A stretch of DNA of 64,000 nucleotides, from positions 42,413,694 to 42,477,693 of the forward strand of contig CM055821.1 in NCBI GenBank assembly GCA_029582265.1, given 5' to 3'. The stretch comes from Zoroaster sp. YZ-2022. Lineage: Eukaryota; Echinodermata; Asteroidea; Forcipulatida; Zoroasteridae. The position numbers and the translations under genes were made by a program. The notes below the pieces were generated by a model, which was not told the DNA's origin, did no database searches, and was given only the letters and a program-made list of their open reading frames with translations. This document shows positions 57,401-64,000 of the stretch, one piece after another (within the stretch, counting starts at the first letter, position 1; each line of letters begins with the position of its first letter).

Positions 57401-59253
57401 CCCCGTAGTCTTAGTTTCAGGAATCCTGTCCCCGTAGTGTTAGTTTAATCAGGAATCCTGTCCCCGTAGTGTTAGTTTAATCAGGAATCCTGTCCCCGTA
57501 GTGTTAGTTTCAGGAATCCTGTCCCTGTAGTGTTAGTTTCAGGAATCCTGTCCCTATAGTGTTAGTTTCAGGAATCCTGTCCCTGTCAGTCTCAGTTTCT
57601 TTCTGAATGATGATTAGTCTTACCTCATTTGAGTTGCCATTTTCATTGAATCCACCAAAGACATACATGTGATTGCGGACACAAGCTGCACAGCTACCAG
57701 ACATACCAGGGGGGCTACTCCTCGTGTCCCACAGATCCCTGCCAGAAAACAGTACACAAATATTGAACGTCTACACATAGCAGCGGTTCCTCACAAGACG
57801 GAATCTTATATGTTCAATTTCAAGGGCCAAAGCTGAGTAAAATGGGATTATCAACTATAACCAAGATTTTGTGTAATTGCACTCAATATATATTTAAATC
57901 CAATGATTAAAAGCTACAAAATTTAGTACTTGAGAGCAGAAAGTGCTCAGGATGTAGTGAGGTTCATTGGCGGTTATTTAAATTGAACAATTTGAATCAT
58001 CCCCCTCCCCCCCGCATACTTTTGACAACAAACTTATACCACTGATGTGACTTATTCATACATGTATGATTTACAAATGTAATACAAGCCTCAAGTTATA
58101 GTTCCAATCATCTGAATACGTTTGGTCAATTGTCTTTGCATTTATAATTGATTGTGAATCAGTAGCCTATGAAACTTCAAAGCTCGCACAAATATCTAAC
58201 GAGATGAAACGACACAACATAAAGATTCTGGGAATCTGTGAAGCACGCTGGACTGGTTCAGGAAAAATCACAACAAATGATGACTTGACCTGGGCGAGTG
58301 CCGAACAAGCAGCTAAAGATCGGGAAAAATGGAGAGATCTCGTTGCGGCCTTATGTCCCATCAGGGATGAAGAGGATTAAGTAAGTAAGCAAGCCTATTC
58401 AATGATGACATCAATGAATACGGTCAACCATTGTGTACACTGTCATCGGGTCCAAACATACAACAACAGCTTTGAACAAAAAACGAGCGCATACTGTAAA
58501 GACAAGTATGGGTCGGGTGTCCGGGTACATTGAGCTAAGCCACAGGGTCTATTCAGAACCGTATAACTGAAAAGAGATCACCTTCACAAGGTGTCTCTGA
58601 AAACCTGTTGAGCAATGAATGCAGTTACTTCATCAATGACAACGGACACTTACCATATCTGGGCTTCTATATTGTAATACCACAATTCCTTGCCATCCAA
58701 ATACTGGTCACTAGGATCACTTGTCGAGAACGGAGGAAGTTCCTGAAATACAATATATGCAAAGATTGAATCAGCTGCTCAAGATATTTACATTTTGACC
58801 GATTTTGACCCTTGCAGTAACGCTTTCACGAAGATGACAACATGTCAGATGTAATAACTTCTCAGGATGCATGGTATTATTACATCTTAAAACCAAGTCA
58901 GCTTTTAGATAATAATTTTTCAGTTTCTTTTCAGGTTATTACATGTACCAATAGTGTAACATACCGAGTATAATCATCTTACACTCATAGTGTTAGCCAG
59001 AGGGGTGTCTGGGTGTCTTTTGGACACCCTGTTTCAATTTTGGACACCCCATTTTTATCTGTCATTTACATGTGAAAGTATTGTAAGTGAACAATTTTGA
59101 AATTTCCAGCAAATTTGGACACCTGGCTAACCCCTTACTTACACTGTAGCCTCCCCATACAAGCATAAGGTCACCGTAGGTCACAGCAACATGGCCGCTC
59201 CTTGGGATGGGTTGCTTACGGTTTTTACAGACACGTTTACCAGCTGATTCCAT
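42456..59253 (-). CDS. KLHDC2: KLHDC2-type kelch-repeat receptor of Cullin-2 ubiquitin ligase, complete
   Basis: KLHDC2 bridges Elongin B/C-Cullin 2 to proteins ending in Gly-Gly and marks them for degradation. Eleven exons: 59143-59253, 58654-58742, 57624-57738, 53464-53567, 52691-52805, 50970-51041, 48898-49028, 46870-46982, 45565-45634, 44111-44257, 42456-42618. All phases match and give 409 aa (human 406). Six kelch blades: SGHVAVTYGDLMLVWGGYS; MSGSCAACVRNHMYVFGGF; KLIFFGGFG; RAAHACVVLGNRGYMFGGRF; GRSWHCMAPVSDRHFLVYGG; MWHTAVRGTDAGEAIVFGGC. The arginines of the degron-carboxylate pocket appear conserved (GGRFANNR; GRSW). The C-terminal helix (SLARLGIEAIV...LPAILHKKI) is the BC-/Cul2-box. 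The start ATG has a good context (ATCACCATGG). The donor at 48897 is GC. KLHDC1 is the alternative paralogue; length and tail favour KLHDC2. Confidence 0.93.
42649..42840. mobile_element. MITE family A, rearranged copy
   Basis: TTAA 42649-42652, AAGGGACAGTATCGTCACG at left; the right end is decayed after 'ccctgttgatcgtgacat'. The left end contains an inverted scrap (agcagactttcaacaggg). Confidence 0.75.
43021..43253. mobile_element. TTAA element, CCCTAACCCCCGAGG ends
   Basis: TTAA 43021-43024 and 43250-43253. The interior (tggctaggaaccttcctgaa; gtgcacttttggaaacatgc; gccccatttgaagaggtgaa) matches 52286-52562 in opposite orientation. Confidence 0.86.
43692..44050 (+). repeat. tRNA-derived SINE, family S1
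   Basis: Head GCCATGGTCGAGCGGTTTAG and GGGTTCAAATCCC; body 'cttgagcaagacactttacc', 'gtacctgtgagggcagagtt', tail ATT repeats. Confidence 0.9.
44197..44520. repeat. Triplicated KLHDC2 exon/intron segment (period 111-114 bp)
   Basis: Three units start at 44197, 44311 and 44422. Each holds, on the minus strand, an AT-rich intron end, the acceptor (ttctt/ccag) and the first about 61 nt of the KLHDC2 exon 44111-44257, encoding MWHTAVRGTDAGEAIVFGG. Only the unit at 44197 continues into the full exon and its donor; the other two break off at GGATGC and run into AT repeats. Confidence 0.9.
44518..44880 (-). repeat. tRNA-derived SINE, family S1
   Basis: Reverse copy adjoining the triplicated segment: TAA tail at 44508-44526, 'tatagcacatttcac', head with gggattcgaaccc at 44803 and cgctcgaccatggc at 44863. 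Confidence 0.88.
44895..45180 (+). repeat. tRNA-derived SINE, family S1
   Basis: GGTGCCATGGCCAAACGGTC, GGGTTCGAATCCTGG, 'gtcctcgagcaagacacttt'; faces the previous copy head to head. Confidence 0.88.
45181..45435. repeat. Probable SINE/LINE tail-like repeat
   Basis: 'tcatgcgccattcccgagag' to 'agtgaaagatctatcacc', including 'agttttaagagccttcttga', is a widespread invertebrate repeat type; a faint relative is at 50380-50480. Confidence 0.45.
45760..46112 (+). repeat. tRNA-derived SINE, family S1, full length
   Basis: Best copy: GTGTCGTGGCCGAGCGGTCT, GTGGGTTTGAATCACGG, full body, 'gatacgtgcgctatataaat' and (ATT)n tail. Confidence 0.92.
46272..46500. repeat. Foldback with AGCGGCGTAGCCA ends, G-rich/C-rich interior
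   Basis: agcggcgtagccaggact at 46276 pairs with gtggctacgccgctgcc near 46475-46492; the interior is G-runs on one half and C-runs on the other. Gly/Pro-rich reading frames here are artefacts. Confidence 0.75.
47073..47465. mobile_element. GTCAAAA-type TTAA MITE with internal 21-bp tandem repeat
   Basis: TTAA 47073-47076 then CCCTCCTACTCTAGC; the right end is decayed (GTCGTAGGAG at 47452). A 21-bp unit (AGCTGCACTTTACAGGGAAGT) is repeated five times at 47097-47201, where other copies have a single version. Confidence 0.85.
47785..47935 (+). repeat. Penelope-type terminal repeat with hammerhead-like motif
   Basis: CTGACGA, hairpin GACTAG/CTAGTC, then GAAGC (47797-47827), followed by 'cgttgagaac', 'gactcttctcagagcc' and 'acactgtgtcacc'. 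The usual GAAA is GAAG here. Confidence 0.65.
48039..48651. mobile_element. TTAA element, CCCTTTCC/GAGAGGG ends
   Basis: TTAA 48039-48042 and 48648-48651. The left side repeats 'ccttaccataggcgacttta' twice. 605 bp, no coding block. In a KLHDC2 intron. Confidence 0.75.
49160..49217 (+). repeat. tRNA-like SINE head, family S2
   Basis: GCTCGGTGGTCGAGAGGTTA and 'gcaccagtaagcaggaggt'; no B box or acceptor pairing follows, so it is a truncated SINE. Confidence 0.5.
50133..50373. mobile_element. MITE family A plus flank, inverted copy of 41555-41802
   Basis: Reads gatcagagcagactttcaac ... gtcgatattgtccctttaacc, then 'gaagtgaaacgttataacta', the same flank as at 41555-41590. One TTAA (50327-50330) is preserved. 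Confidence 0.82.
50630..50862. repeat. Dispersed repeat, copy 2 of 12232-12480
   Basis: Shared blocks: 'gatatagacaggctc', 'tttcattggata', 'gctagctaccaaccaaggtc', 'ctctagctcaaagcgtgacg'. Confidence 0.65.
51517..51768. mobile_element. TTAA MITE, CCAGTT type, internally deleted
   Basis: TTAA 51517-51520 and 51765-51768; left CCAGTTCGCGTCAGAGGCC, right 'ttcccgacgcgaact'. Short relative of 38744-39334. Confidence 0.8.
52282..52566. mobile_element. TTAA element, CCCTAACCACCCC ends
   Basis: TTAA 52282-52285 and 52563-52566; inverted relative of 43025-43249 with 'gtgctgaatatg' block. Confidence 0.84.
53041..53285. repeat. Dispersed repeat shared with 42043-42290
   Basis: 'gtgtgatttgacaaaagtaa', 'gcgggcctgggtctcccttt', 'aaacaagaaactagaggttt' occur in both; the two copies lie in the same orientation about 11 kb apart. 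Confidence 0.75.
53598..53961. repeat. Inverted-end repeat with GCGCGAAAATTAC ends
   Basis: 'ctgtaaaactggtaattttcgcgc' at 53588-53611 faces 'gcgcgaaaattaccagtttt' at 53938-53957 with the continuing complement acag. The interior is rich in CGCG. A likely MITE; the flanking TA-type duplication is not clear. Confidence 0.7.
54028..54385 (+). repeat. SINE with S1 head and a different body
   Basis: Head GTCGTGGCCGAGCGGTCTAG and GGGTTCGAATCCCGG and 'cttgagcaagacacttaacc' as in S1; then a distinct body ('cttcggatgggatgttaagc', 'tacacgttaaagaacccata') and an AAAC tail (54362-54380). Confidence 0.85.
54595..55408. mobile_element. hAT-like MITE, second copy (TTAGCTC duplication)
   Basis: TTTAGCTC at 54595-54602 and GTTAGCTC at 55401-55408 flank TAGGGGTGACGATATTG...CACCCCTA. 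Matches 14130-15082 without its nested insert; unique filler at about 54770-55080. Confidence 0.85.
55444..57590. repeat. 29/32-bp minisatellite, about 2.1 kb, in KLHDC2 intron
   Basis: Some 70 direct repeats of two interchangeable units sharing GGAATCCTGTCCCCGTAGTG, joined by TTAGTTTCA (29-bp unit) or TTAGTTTAATCG (32-bp unit). Variant units recur in blocks (AACCTGG variants at 55688 and 56038; TTGGTTTAATCG at 56771 and 56963), showing higher-order duplication. The array ends about 35 bp from the donor of exon 57624-57738. No spacers, so not CRISPR. Confidence 0.96.
58150..58380 (+). pseudogene. Internally deleted LINE: endonuclease start fused to C-terminus
   Basis: One open frame reads LAQISNEMKRHNIKILGICE (start of an APE-type endonuclease with its catalytic E, then ARWTGSGK) and then directly AEQAAKDREKWRDLVAALC..RDEED and stop (the usual C-terminal end of such LINEs). 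The whole reverse transcriptase is missing. An AAGT/AAGC tail follows at 58379-58395. Inside a KLHDC2 intron, opposite strand. Confidence 0.78.
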
Positions 59254-59403
59254 GGTGATCTAAAAGTTCAGTACTGTGGAATATGAGAATGTCAAGAGAT
59301 GGCTGTTTAGATGACAAATATATTGTAAGATTACTTACTCATTAGGCAAAATGATGGGTGATCTTGGATCTTGGTGATAGAAATCAACCGTCATATTAAT
59401 GCA

Positions 59404-60232
59404 GTTGGGTCATACCGCAAGGTTGGGGGAAGCTTTGTGACATTGTGTCCTTGTTACGAAGGTAGACGTACCATTCATTATCCTTATTATGAGTGTACAT
59501 TCTTGGGTCATTCCATCAGGTTGGGGCAAGCTTTGTGACATGGTGTCCTTGTTACGTAGGTAGATGTACATGTACCATTCATTATCCTTATTATGAGTGC
59601 ACATTCTTGGGTCATTCCACCAGGTTGGGGCAAGCTTTGTGACATGGTGTCCTTGTTACATAGGTAGATGTACCATTCATTATCCTTATTATGAGTGTAC
59701 ATTCTTGGGTCATTCCATCAGGTTGGGGCAAGCTTTGTGACATTGTGTCCTTGTTACGTACAGTAGGTACATGTAGATGTCCCATTCATTATCCTTATTA
59801 TGAGTGCACATTCTTGGGTCATTCCACCAGGTTGGGACCCAAGCTTTGTGACACGGTGTCTTTGTTACGATCTCTGTGCCTTGAATAATAATAATAATAA
59901 TAATAATAATACAGAAGATTTATAATGCACACATATCCACCAAGAAGTGCTCAAGGCACTTTACAGTAAACAAGAAATCATACAATAGCATAACAATACA
60001 ATAGCAGATAATACTAAACAAAAGATTTATAAAAAAATAAAATAAAATAAAAAAAAGCATAAATGAATGTTAGTAGTCCTTACAGGCAATACATATAAGA
60101 TGAGTTTTTTGTTACAATAATGTTAATTAGGATAATGTTAATTAGGAGTCATAATAAATGGTACATTTACCTATGTACATGTAACATTGGACGCCTATCA
60201 CAAAGCTTTCCCCAACCTGGTGGAATGACCCA
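59404..60232. mobile_element. Inverted-end element with 107-bp internal tandem array
   Basis: 'gggtcataccgcaaggttgg' with 'gaagctttgtgac' at 59408 faces 'cacaaagctttccccaacct' and 'ggaatgaccca' at 60199-60230. Between them a unit (cattcattatccttattatg...) is repeated about five times at 59467-59876, and a SINE S1 tail fragment lies at 59884-60010. Just upstream of the KLHDC2 first coding exon. Confidence 0.75.
59884..60010 (-). repeat. SINE S1 tail fragment with (ATA)n
   Basis: (ATA)n at 59884-59911, then 'gcacacatatccaccaagaa gtgctcaaggcac'. Confidence 0.75.
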
Positions 60233-60498
60233 TTTACAGAAATGTTCAACCTAATGTATACACTGTCTTTAAACAGAAATCTTTCTGAGAAATAAATTGA
60301 AAGCTGTAATTTTTAAGTCTCAAGAGATCCATTTGACACAGACTTTTTGCAAAATGTGGACTGGATTACTCAGATCGGACTCGGACTCCACCCTTTCGGA
60401 CTTGAACTAACACTCAGACTTGGAGGTTTGTGACACGGACCTTCCTCCATGATCAGACTCTGAGGCAAAATGGATTGTTTATCACTAACGTTAAACAA

Positions 60499-60873
60499 TT
60501 AACCCTCCTACTTCTGGTACCTTTTTCATACAAGTTGATCCACCATTTGAAACCATTGGCTTTTGTGGTTTTTAATGGTGAAATAACTGTGTACAGTATT
60601 GATTCCCCCAAATGGTTTTGAATGGTAGGTCAGCTAATACAAAACCTTGTTTGGATCTTTCCAAATGGTAGTACAGCTAATACAAAACCTTGTTTGGATA
60701 CATCTAAGTGGTGAATCAATGTACCCTCTATGTATTTGAATGGATTTGAATGGTAGTAAAGCTTGCTACCAACACTGTTCAAATGGTATCACCATGTGTG
60801 TACAAAACCAATGGGCATTTTGGTAAGTGGAAATTTTGAATGGTTTCAAATGGTCAAACAGTAGGAGGGTTAA
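60499..60873. mobile_element. TTAA MITE, CAAATGGT type, intact
   Basis: TTAA 60499-60502 and 60870-60873; ends CCCTCCTACTTCTGG and CAGTAGGAGGG. Nearly identical to 31447-31813. Confidence 0.9.
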
Positions 60874-60955
60874 TAAATGATTAGTGAACAAATTCCCATT
60901 ACACTATTATACGTACATACATGTACATGCCATAACGTTAGGCATTACTGAGTAC

Positions 60956-60979
60956 CTGTTCCTTCTTCCATGATTTACC
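60956..60979 (-). other. Candidate 5' untranslated exon of KLHDC2
   Basis: On the minus strand, gtttttag precedes 24 nt that end at CAG|gtactc. It contains an ATG (ATGGAAGAAGG) that would be out of frame with the main start, forming a short upstream ORF if used. Only splice-like borders support it. Confidence 0.25.
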
Positions 60980-61129
60980 CTAAAAACAACAAACACAAGG
61001 ACGCATATAGCATGCAATTGTTTACTGATAAATGTATTATGAATGATTCAAATGGATTATGAAATTAAACAGCAATGTTCATTGTTGTGCGATAACTGGG
61101 CAATCGTACAGACAGCATAAATAAATGGA

Positions 61130-61190
61130 TGACAGTCAACTCGCCCCCTGGACAAACTCGCTCCTTACAATCTCGCCCCTTACATGAAAA
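61130..61190. repeat. Relic of the CTCGCCCC repeat
   Basis: 'gtcaactcgccccctggac', 'aaactcgctccttac' and 'aatctcgccccttac' are three decayed complements of the 15-bp unit at 63170-63540. Flanking AT-rich DNA (61190-61430) also resembles 63030-63110. Confidence 0.65.
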
Positions 61191-61857
61191 CATGAAAATC
61201 ATCACGTTTTAATTTAACGAAAATACAGAAATTACAAAAAATAATTAATTTACAGTTACAAATTAAAAAGAAAAAATGGGAAACTAGCTAAACAAAATAC
61301 GGAGTAAAATAAATAAGTAAAATAAAAAAATAAGTAATTACATACAAAATACAAAATACAGATAATTAAAATGAAATTAAATAAACAAAATACAACTTTG
61401 TAAATATTCATAGAATATATCCTCAATTTACCCTAAATGACGCACCTAAGGATATATCATCAACTGGACAGTAACTTACAAATGAAAGTAGCAGTTTGTT
61501 TCAGTGAAGGATTCTCTTGTAAAATGCTGAATTTCAATGCATGATCATACGCATGGACGTCTTGAGCGCCGTTTTTTGAGACGCACAGAATTGTGATAAT
61601 CCAAAAAAAAATTACTCACCCTCAAAATGTTAAAGTTTATGGGGGCACAGAAAATGTACCCAAGAAGAAAAACAGTTGAATCATGTTTCATCTTATTCCA
61701 GATGATTGTAAAACTGTTTTTAATCTTGAAAATAAAAATATTGTTTTAGATTTTTAAAATAAAATGGTATAATTTGGAGAAGCTCTCAAAACTTTTAATC
61801 AATATTCTTGAAAGACCAATAAAATGGAAGGTGGTTAAAATTTTTGCAAAATGTACT

Positions 61858-62494
61858 TTAACCAGTTCGCTTCGGATGCCGTGTATACACGCAATTTTTT
61901 TTTGTACAGCGGATCGGAGAGCGTCTAAACACGCATTCCGATTTTTGTGTGTGTCACCGGGAGACTTGTCAACACGCCACACGTGGCATGCCGTCATGGC
62001 GGCTGACGTGTATACACGCAATCATTTCTCGGAGTCCATGGGGTCACGGTTCGGTGGCCCCGGACAAAATGCACTGCAAATACTGAACGAGTTCACTCTT
62101 TTTGTTGATTTTTGCCTAATCCCTTTATCCAAGACCTGTTCCTTTGACGTACCAGCCAAGCATTTGTAAAGACGGATTTATATCCATTGTTTACGAGGCA
62201 TTCGATCTCTCTCCAGGTATGCCGTCTTTTCGACCGGGCGCTGGTCGCTAATAGGCCGTTGCATCGGAGCTTGCCAACGGTCTAATTGTGCTGAACAAAC
62301 ACAACCGTAATTAAAAAACTAGCCATTTAATTCTCGAAATGTCAATGAGTAAAGGTGTTTATTTGGTTGTCCGAACTTAGTTTCATTGACAAAAATTTTT
62401 ATTAATGGCTAGAAATTTTTTCAGATTTTTCACTGAAAATAAACCCGCACAGGGGACCGGAAAAAAATAAATATTCCCGACGTCAACTGGTTAA
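61858..62494. mobile_element. TTAA MITE, CCAGTT type, 629 bp
   Basis: TTAA 61858-61861 and 62491-62494; CCAGTTCGCTTCGGATGCC and GACGTCAACTGG ends. Almost collinear with 38744-39334. Confidence 0.92.
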
Positions 62495-63030
62495 AACTTT
62501 GAAATGTGTAAAAATGCTGTTAACATTTTGTCAAATAAAAGATTTCTTTTCATAACCATGATATTAATGATTAATTTTCTCAATAATTTTCCACAACCGA
62601 CAAAATAAACACCAACGAATTAAGTAGTCTTCATTCGCTTCTTCTATAAGGAATGTGTCCATTTTGAGGATCAGTATTTCTTTAAAATCATTGCAAATGC
62701 AAAGCATTCATATCTTTTTGTTTCCACAGACAACAGCTCGTTGACGGCATAGAAAAATAAAATCACAGATGTTCGTGAAAAAAAATTGAGGTCATGTAAA
62801 TCCCTTACTATTTGTATCTAGAAAAATCAGTGGTTAAACAACTTTTTCCACTTTCACAAGCACTAACTTTCCAGTAAATCATATAAGTTTAGATAAGTTT
62901 ATGCAACCATTAATACGCCATAGTTTTGTAAGTTTTCCGAGAAATGCTAAGCCAAAGGTGTGGCGAATTACGTACATGGACGATACTTAATAGTATACTA
63001 ATCACTATAGTGTATAACAGTTACACAGTA
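62495..63030. other. Intergenic, nothing recognised
   Basis: AT-rich, no coding block or repeat identified. Confidence 0.4.
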
Positions 63031-63119
63031 AAAGAAACTAACTGTTTTTTTAGCTAGTTTTCTATGTATTCTATTTTAATTGTAACTGTTGAATTATTTC
63101 ATGTAATATTTGTTTTTGT

Positions 63120-63540
63120 CGGGGGGGGGGGGGACTTTGTGAGGGGCGAGTTTGTACCAACAGGGGGTGAGTTTGCAAGGGACGAGATTGCAAGGGGCGA
63201 GATTGCAAGGGGCGAGATTGCAAGGGGCGAGATTGCAAGGGGCGAGATTGCAAGGGGCGAGTCTGCAAGGGGCGAGTCTGCAAGGGGCGAGTCTGCAAGG
63301 GGCGAGTCTGCAAGGGGCGAGTCTGCAAGGGGCGAGTCTGCAAGGGGCGAGTCTGCAAGGGGCGAGTCTGCAAGGGGGCGAGTCTGCAAGGGGGCGAGTC
63401 TGCAAGGGGGCGAGTCTGCAAGGGGGCGAGTCTGCAAGGGGGCGAGTCTGCAAGGGGCGAGTCTGCAAGGGGCGAGTCTGCATGGGGCGAGTCTGCATGG
63501 GGCGAGTCTGCAAGGGGCGAGTTTGCAAGGGGCGAGTTGA
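63120..63540. repeat. G-rich 15-bp tandem array (GGCGAGTCTGCAAGG)
   Basis: A G-run (63121-63132) leads into about 25 units of GGCGAG(A/T)(T/C)TGCAAGG; 15-bp units give way to 16-bp units at 63375-63450. Because 15 is a multiple of 3, most frames stay open on both strands; these are artefacts of the repeat. Confidence 0.95.
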
Positions 63541-63600
63541 CTGGCATGCTACCCTAACAAACATCAAAATCAATGATAACGTTACCGTTGCGTAGGCCTT

Positions 63601-63671
63601 GCCCCATAAATGTGGCACGGACACGCCCCCCCCCCGCGTATGGGGCGTGTCCGTGCCACATTTATGGGGCT
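63601..63671. repeat. Perfect 29-bp-arm hairpin with C-rich loop
   Basis: GCCCCATAAATGTGGCACGG plus acacgcccc (63601-63629) is exactly complementary to 63643-63671, with a 13-nt C-rich loop. No T-tract follows, so it is not a terminator; it is probably a young foldback element. Confidence 0.9.
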
Positions 63672-63799
63672 AGCGTAGGCCTAGTGTAATTTTTGTTTTG
63701 GTCAAGGACTCATGCCAATGAGCATGAATAATGGGATTAGCTATTTATCAGAAGTATCATACATGTAATCCTTGAATATTACGTAATTGAAAATGTTTT

Positions 63800-64000
63800 T
63801 TTAAAATAATAAACAACTTCACCTGTTCCTTGCAAGGATGACTAACGACGTTATGCAGCGCCGCCTTTCTTACGTTAGCCGTCCGATCAGCTGTCTCTAT
63901 CTTCCGCTCTGCAATTAACGCCCTCTTGTGGCAAATAAGTGACACAAAATAGGCGTGCTGAGCTGAGATATCCATCATCTCCAATGATCTCCTACCTTTT
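63800..64000 (-). promoter_or_regulatory. Possible upstream exon/promoter region on minus strand
   Basis: 63838-63930 is richer in CpG than its surroundings (acgacgttatgcagcgccgc, acgttagccgtccgatc), and on minus a donor-like CTAAC|gtaaga occurs near 63878. It could be a distal start for KLHDC2 or belong to a gene beyond the window; no protein family is recognised. Confidence 0.25.

Noticed and set aside
55444..57590. CRISPR-like array
   Set aside because: Repeats are contiguous with no unique spacers, and the setting is a eukaryotic intron; it is a minisatellite.
61774..62169. 131-codon open frame
   Set aside because: It lies entirely in a TTAA MITE and recurs, with changes, in the copy at 38744-39334.
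63064..63624. Long overlapping open frames on both strands, Ser/Gly/Arg- or Pro/Leu-rich
   Set aside because: They come from a 15-bp tandem array whose length is a multiple of three; no start context, splice sites or conserved domain.

Overview
This is a repeat-rich, AT-rich window from an animal nuclear genome: genes are split by GT-AG introns (one GC-AG), exons are short, and introns are full of DNA transposons, tRNA-derived SINEs and Penelope-like retroelements. The protein families and repeat types fit a marine invertebrate deuterostome, with an echinoderm as my best guess. That placement is inference, because no rRNA or mitochondrial marker is present. Nothing in the window is prokaryotic or an operon.

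Four conserved genes can be assembled exon by exon with matching splice phases. (1) The last two coding exons of AHSA1, an Hsp90 co-chaperone, on + (895-2191). (2) A complete four-exon DMAC2/ATP5SL-like mitochondrial leucine-rich-repeat protein on - (13923 to 8733, 281 codons). (3) A complete eight-exon CCS, the copper chaperone for superoxide dismutase, on + (22054 to 39642, about 269 aa), whose 18-nt first coding exon lies 11.9 kb upstream of the second. (4) A complete eleven-exon KLHDC2-type kelch-repeat receptor of a Cullin-2 ubiquitin ligase on - (59253 to 42456, 409 aa). CCS and KLHDC2 converge tail to tail. DMAC2 and CCS diverge across an 8 kb gap occupied mostly by transposons.

The rest is mainly mobile DNA. 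The most distinctive piece is a 5.7 kb terminal-inverted-repeat element (15900-21595). It has about 445-bp arms, a reiterated subterminal motif and, as its only recognisable cargo, a frameshifted gene of a PIN/FEN-nuclease-like family. Other elements are a THAP-domain element with TTAA target duplications (30062-31397); a Penelope-like fragment with a GIY-YIG domain and inverted flanks (27858-29135) sitting inside the arm of another element; hAT-like elements with 8-bp duplications; a Harbinger-like element with TTA duplications; two LINE remnants; and many MITEs with TTAA duplications. The TTAA MITEs fall into at least five terminal-sequence classes, several of which share ends but have unrelated interiors.

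Tandem arrays include a 2.1 kb 29/32-bp minisatellite a few tens of bases from a KLHDC2 exon, a 15-bp G-rich array near the right end, a 107-bp array upstream of KLHDC2, and a triplicated KLHDC2 acceptor-plus-exon segment. Exon calls rest on reading splice sites, phases and remembered family sequences; no alignment or search was run.
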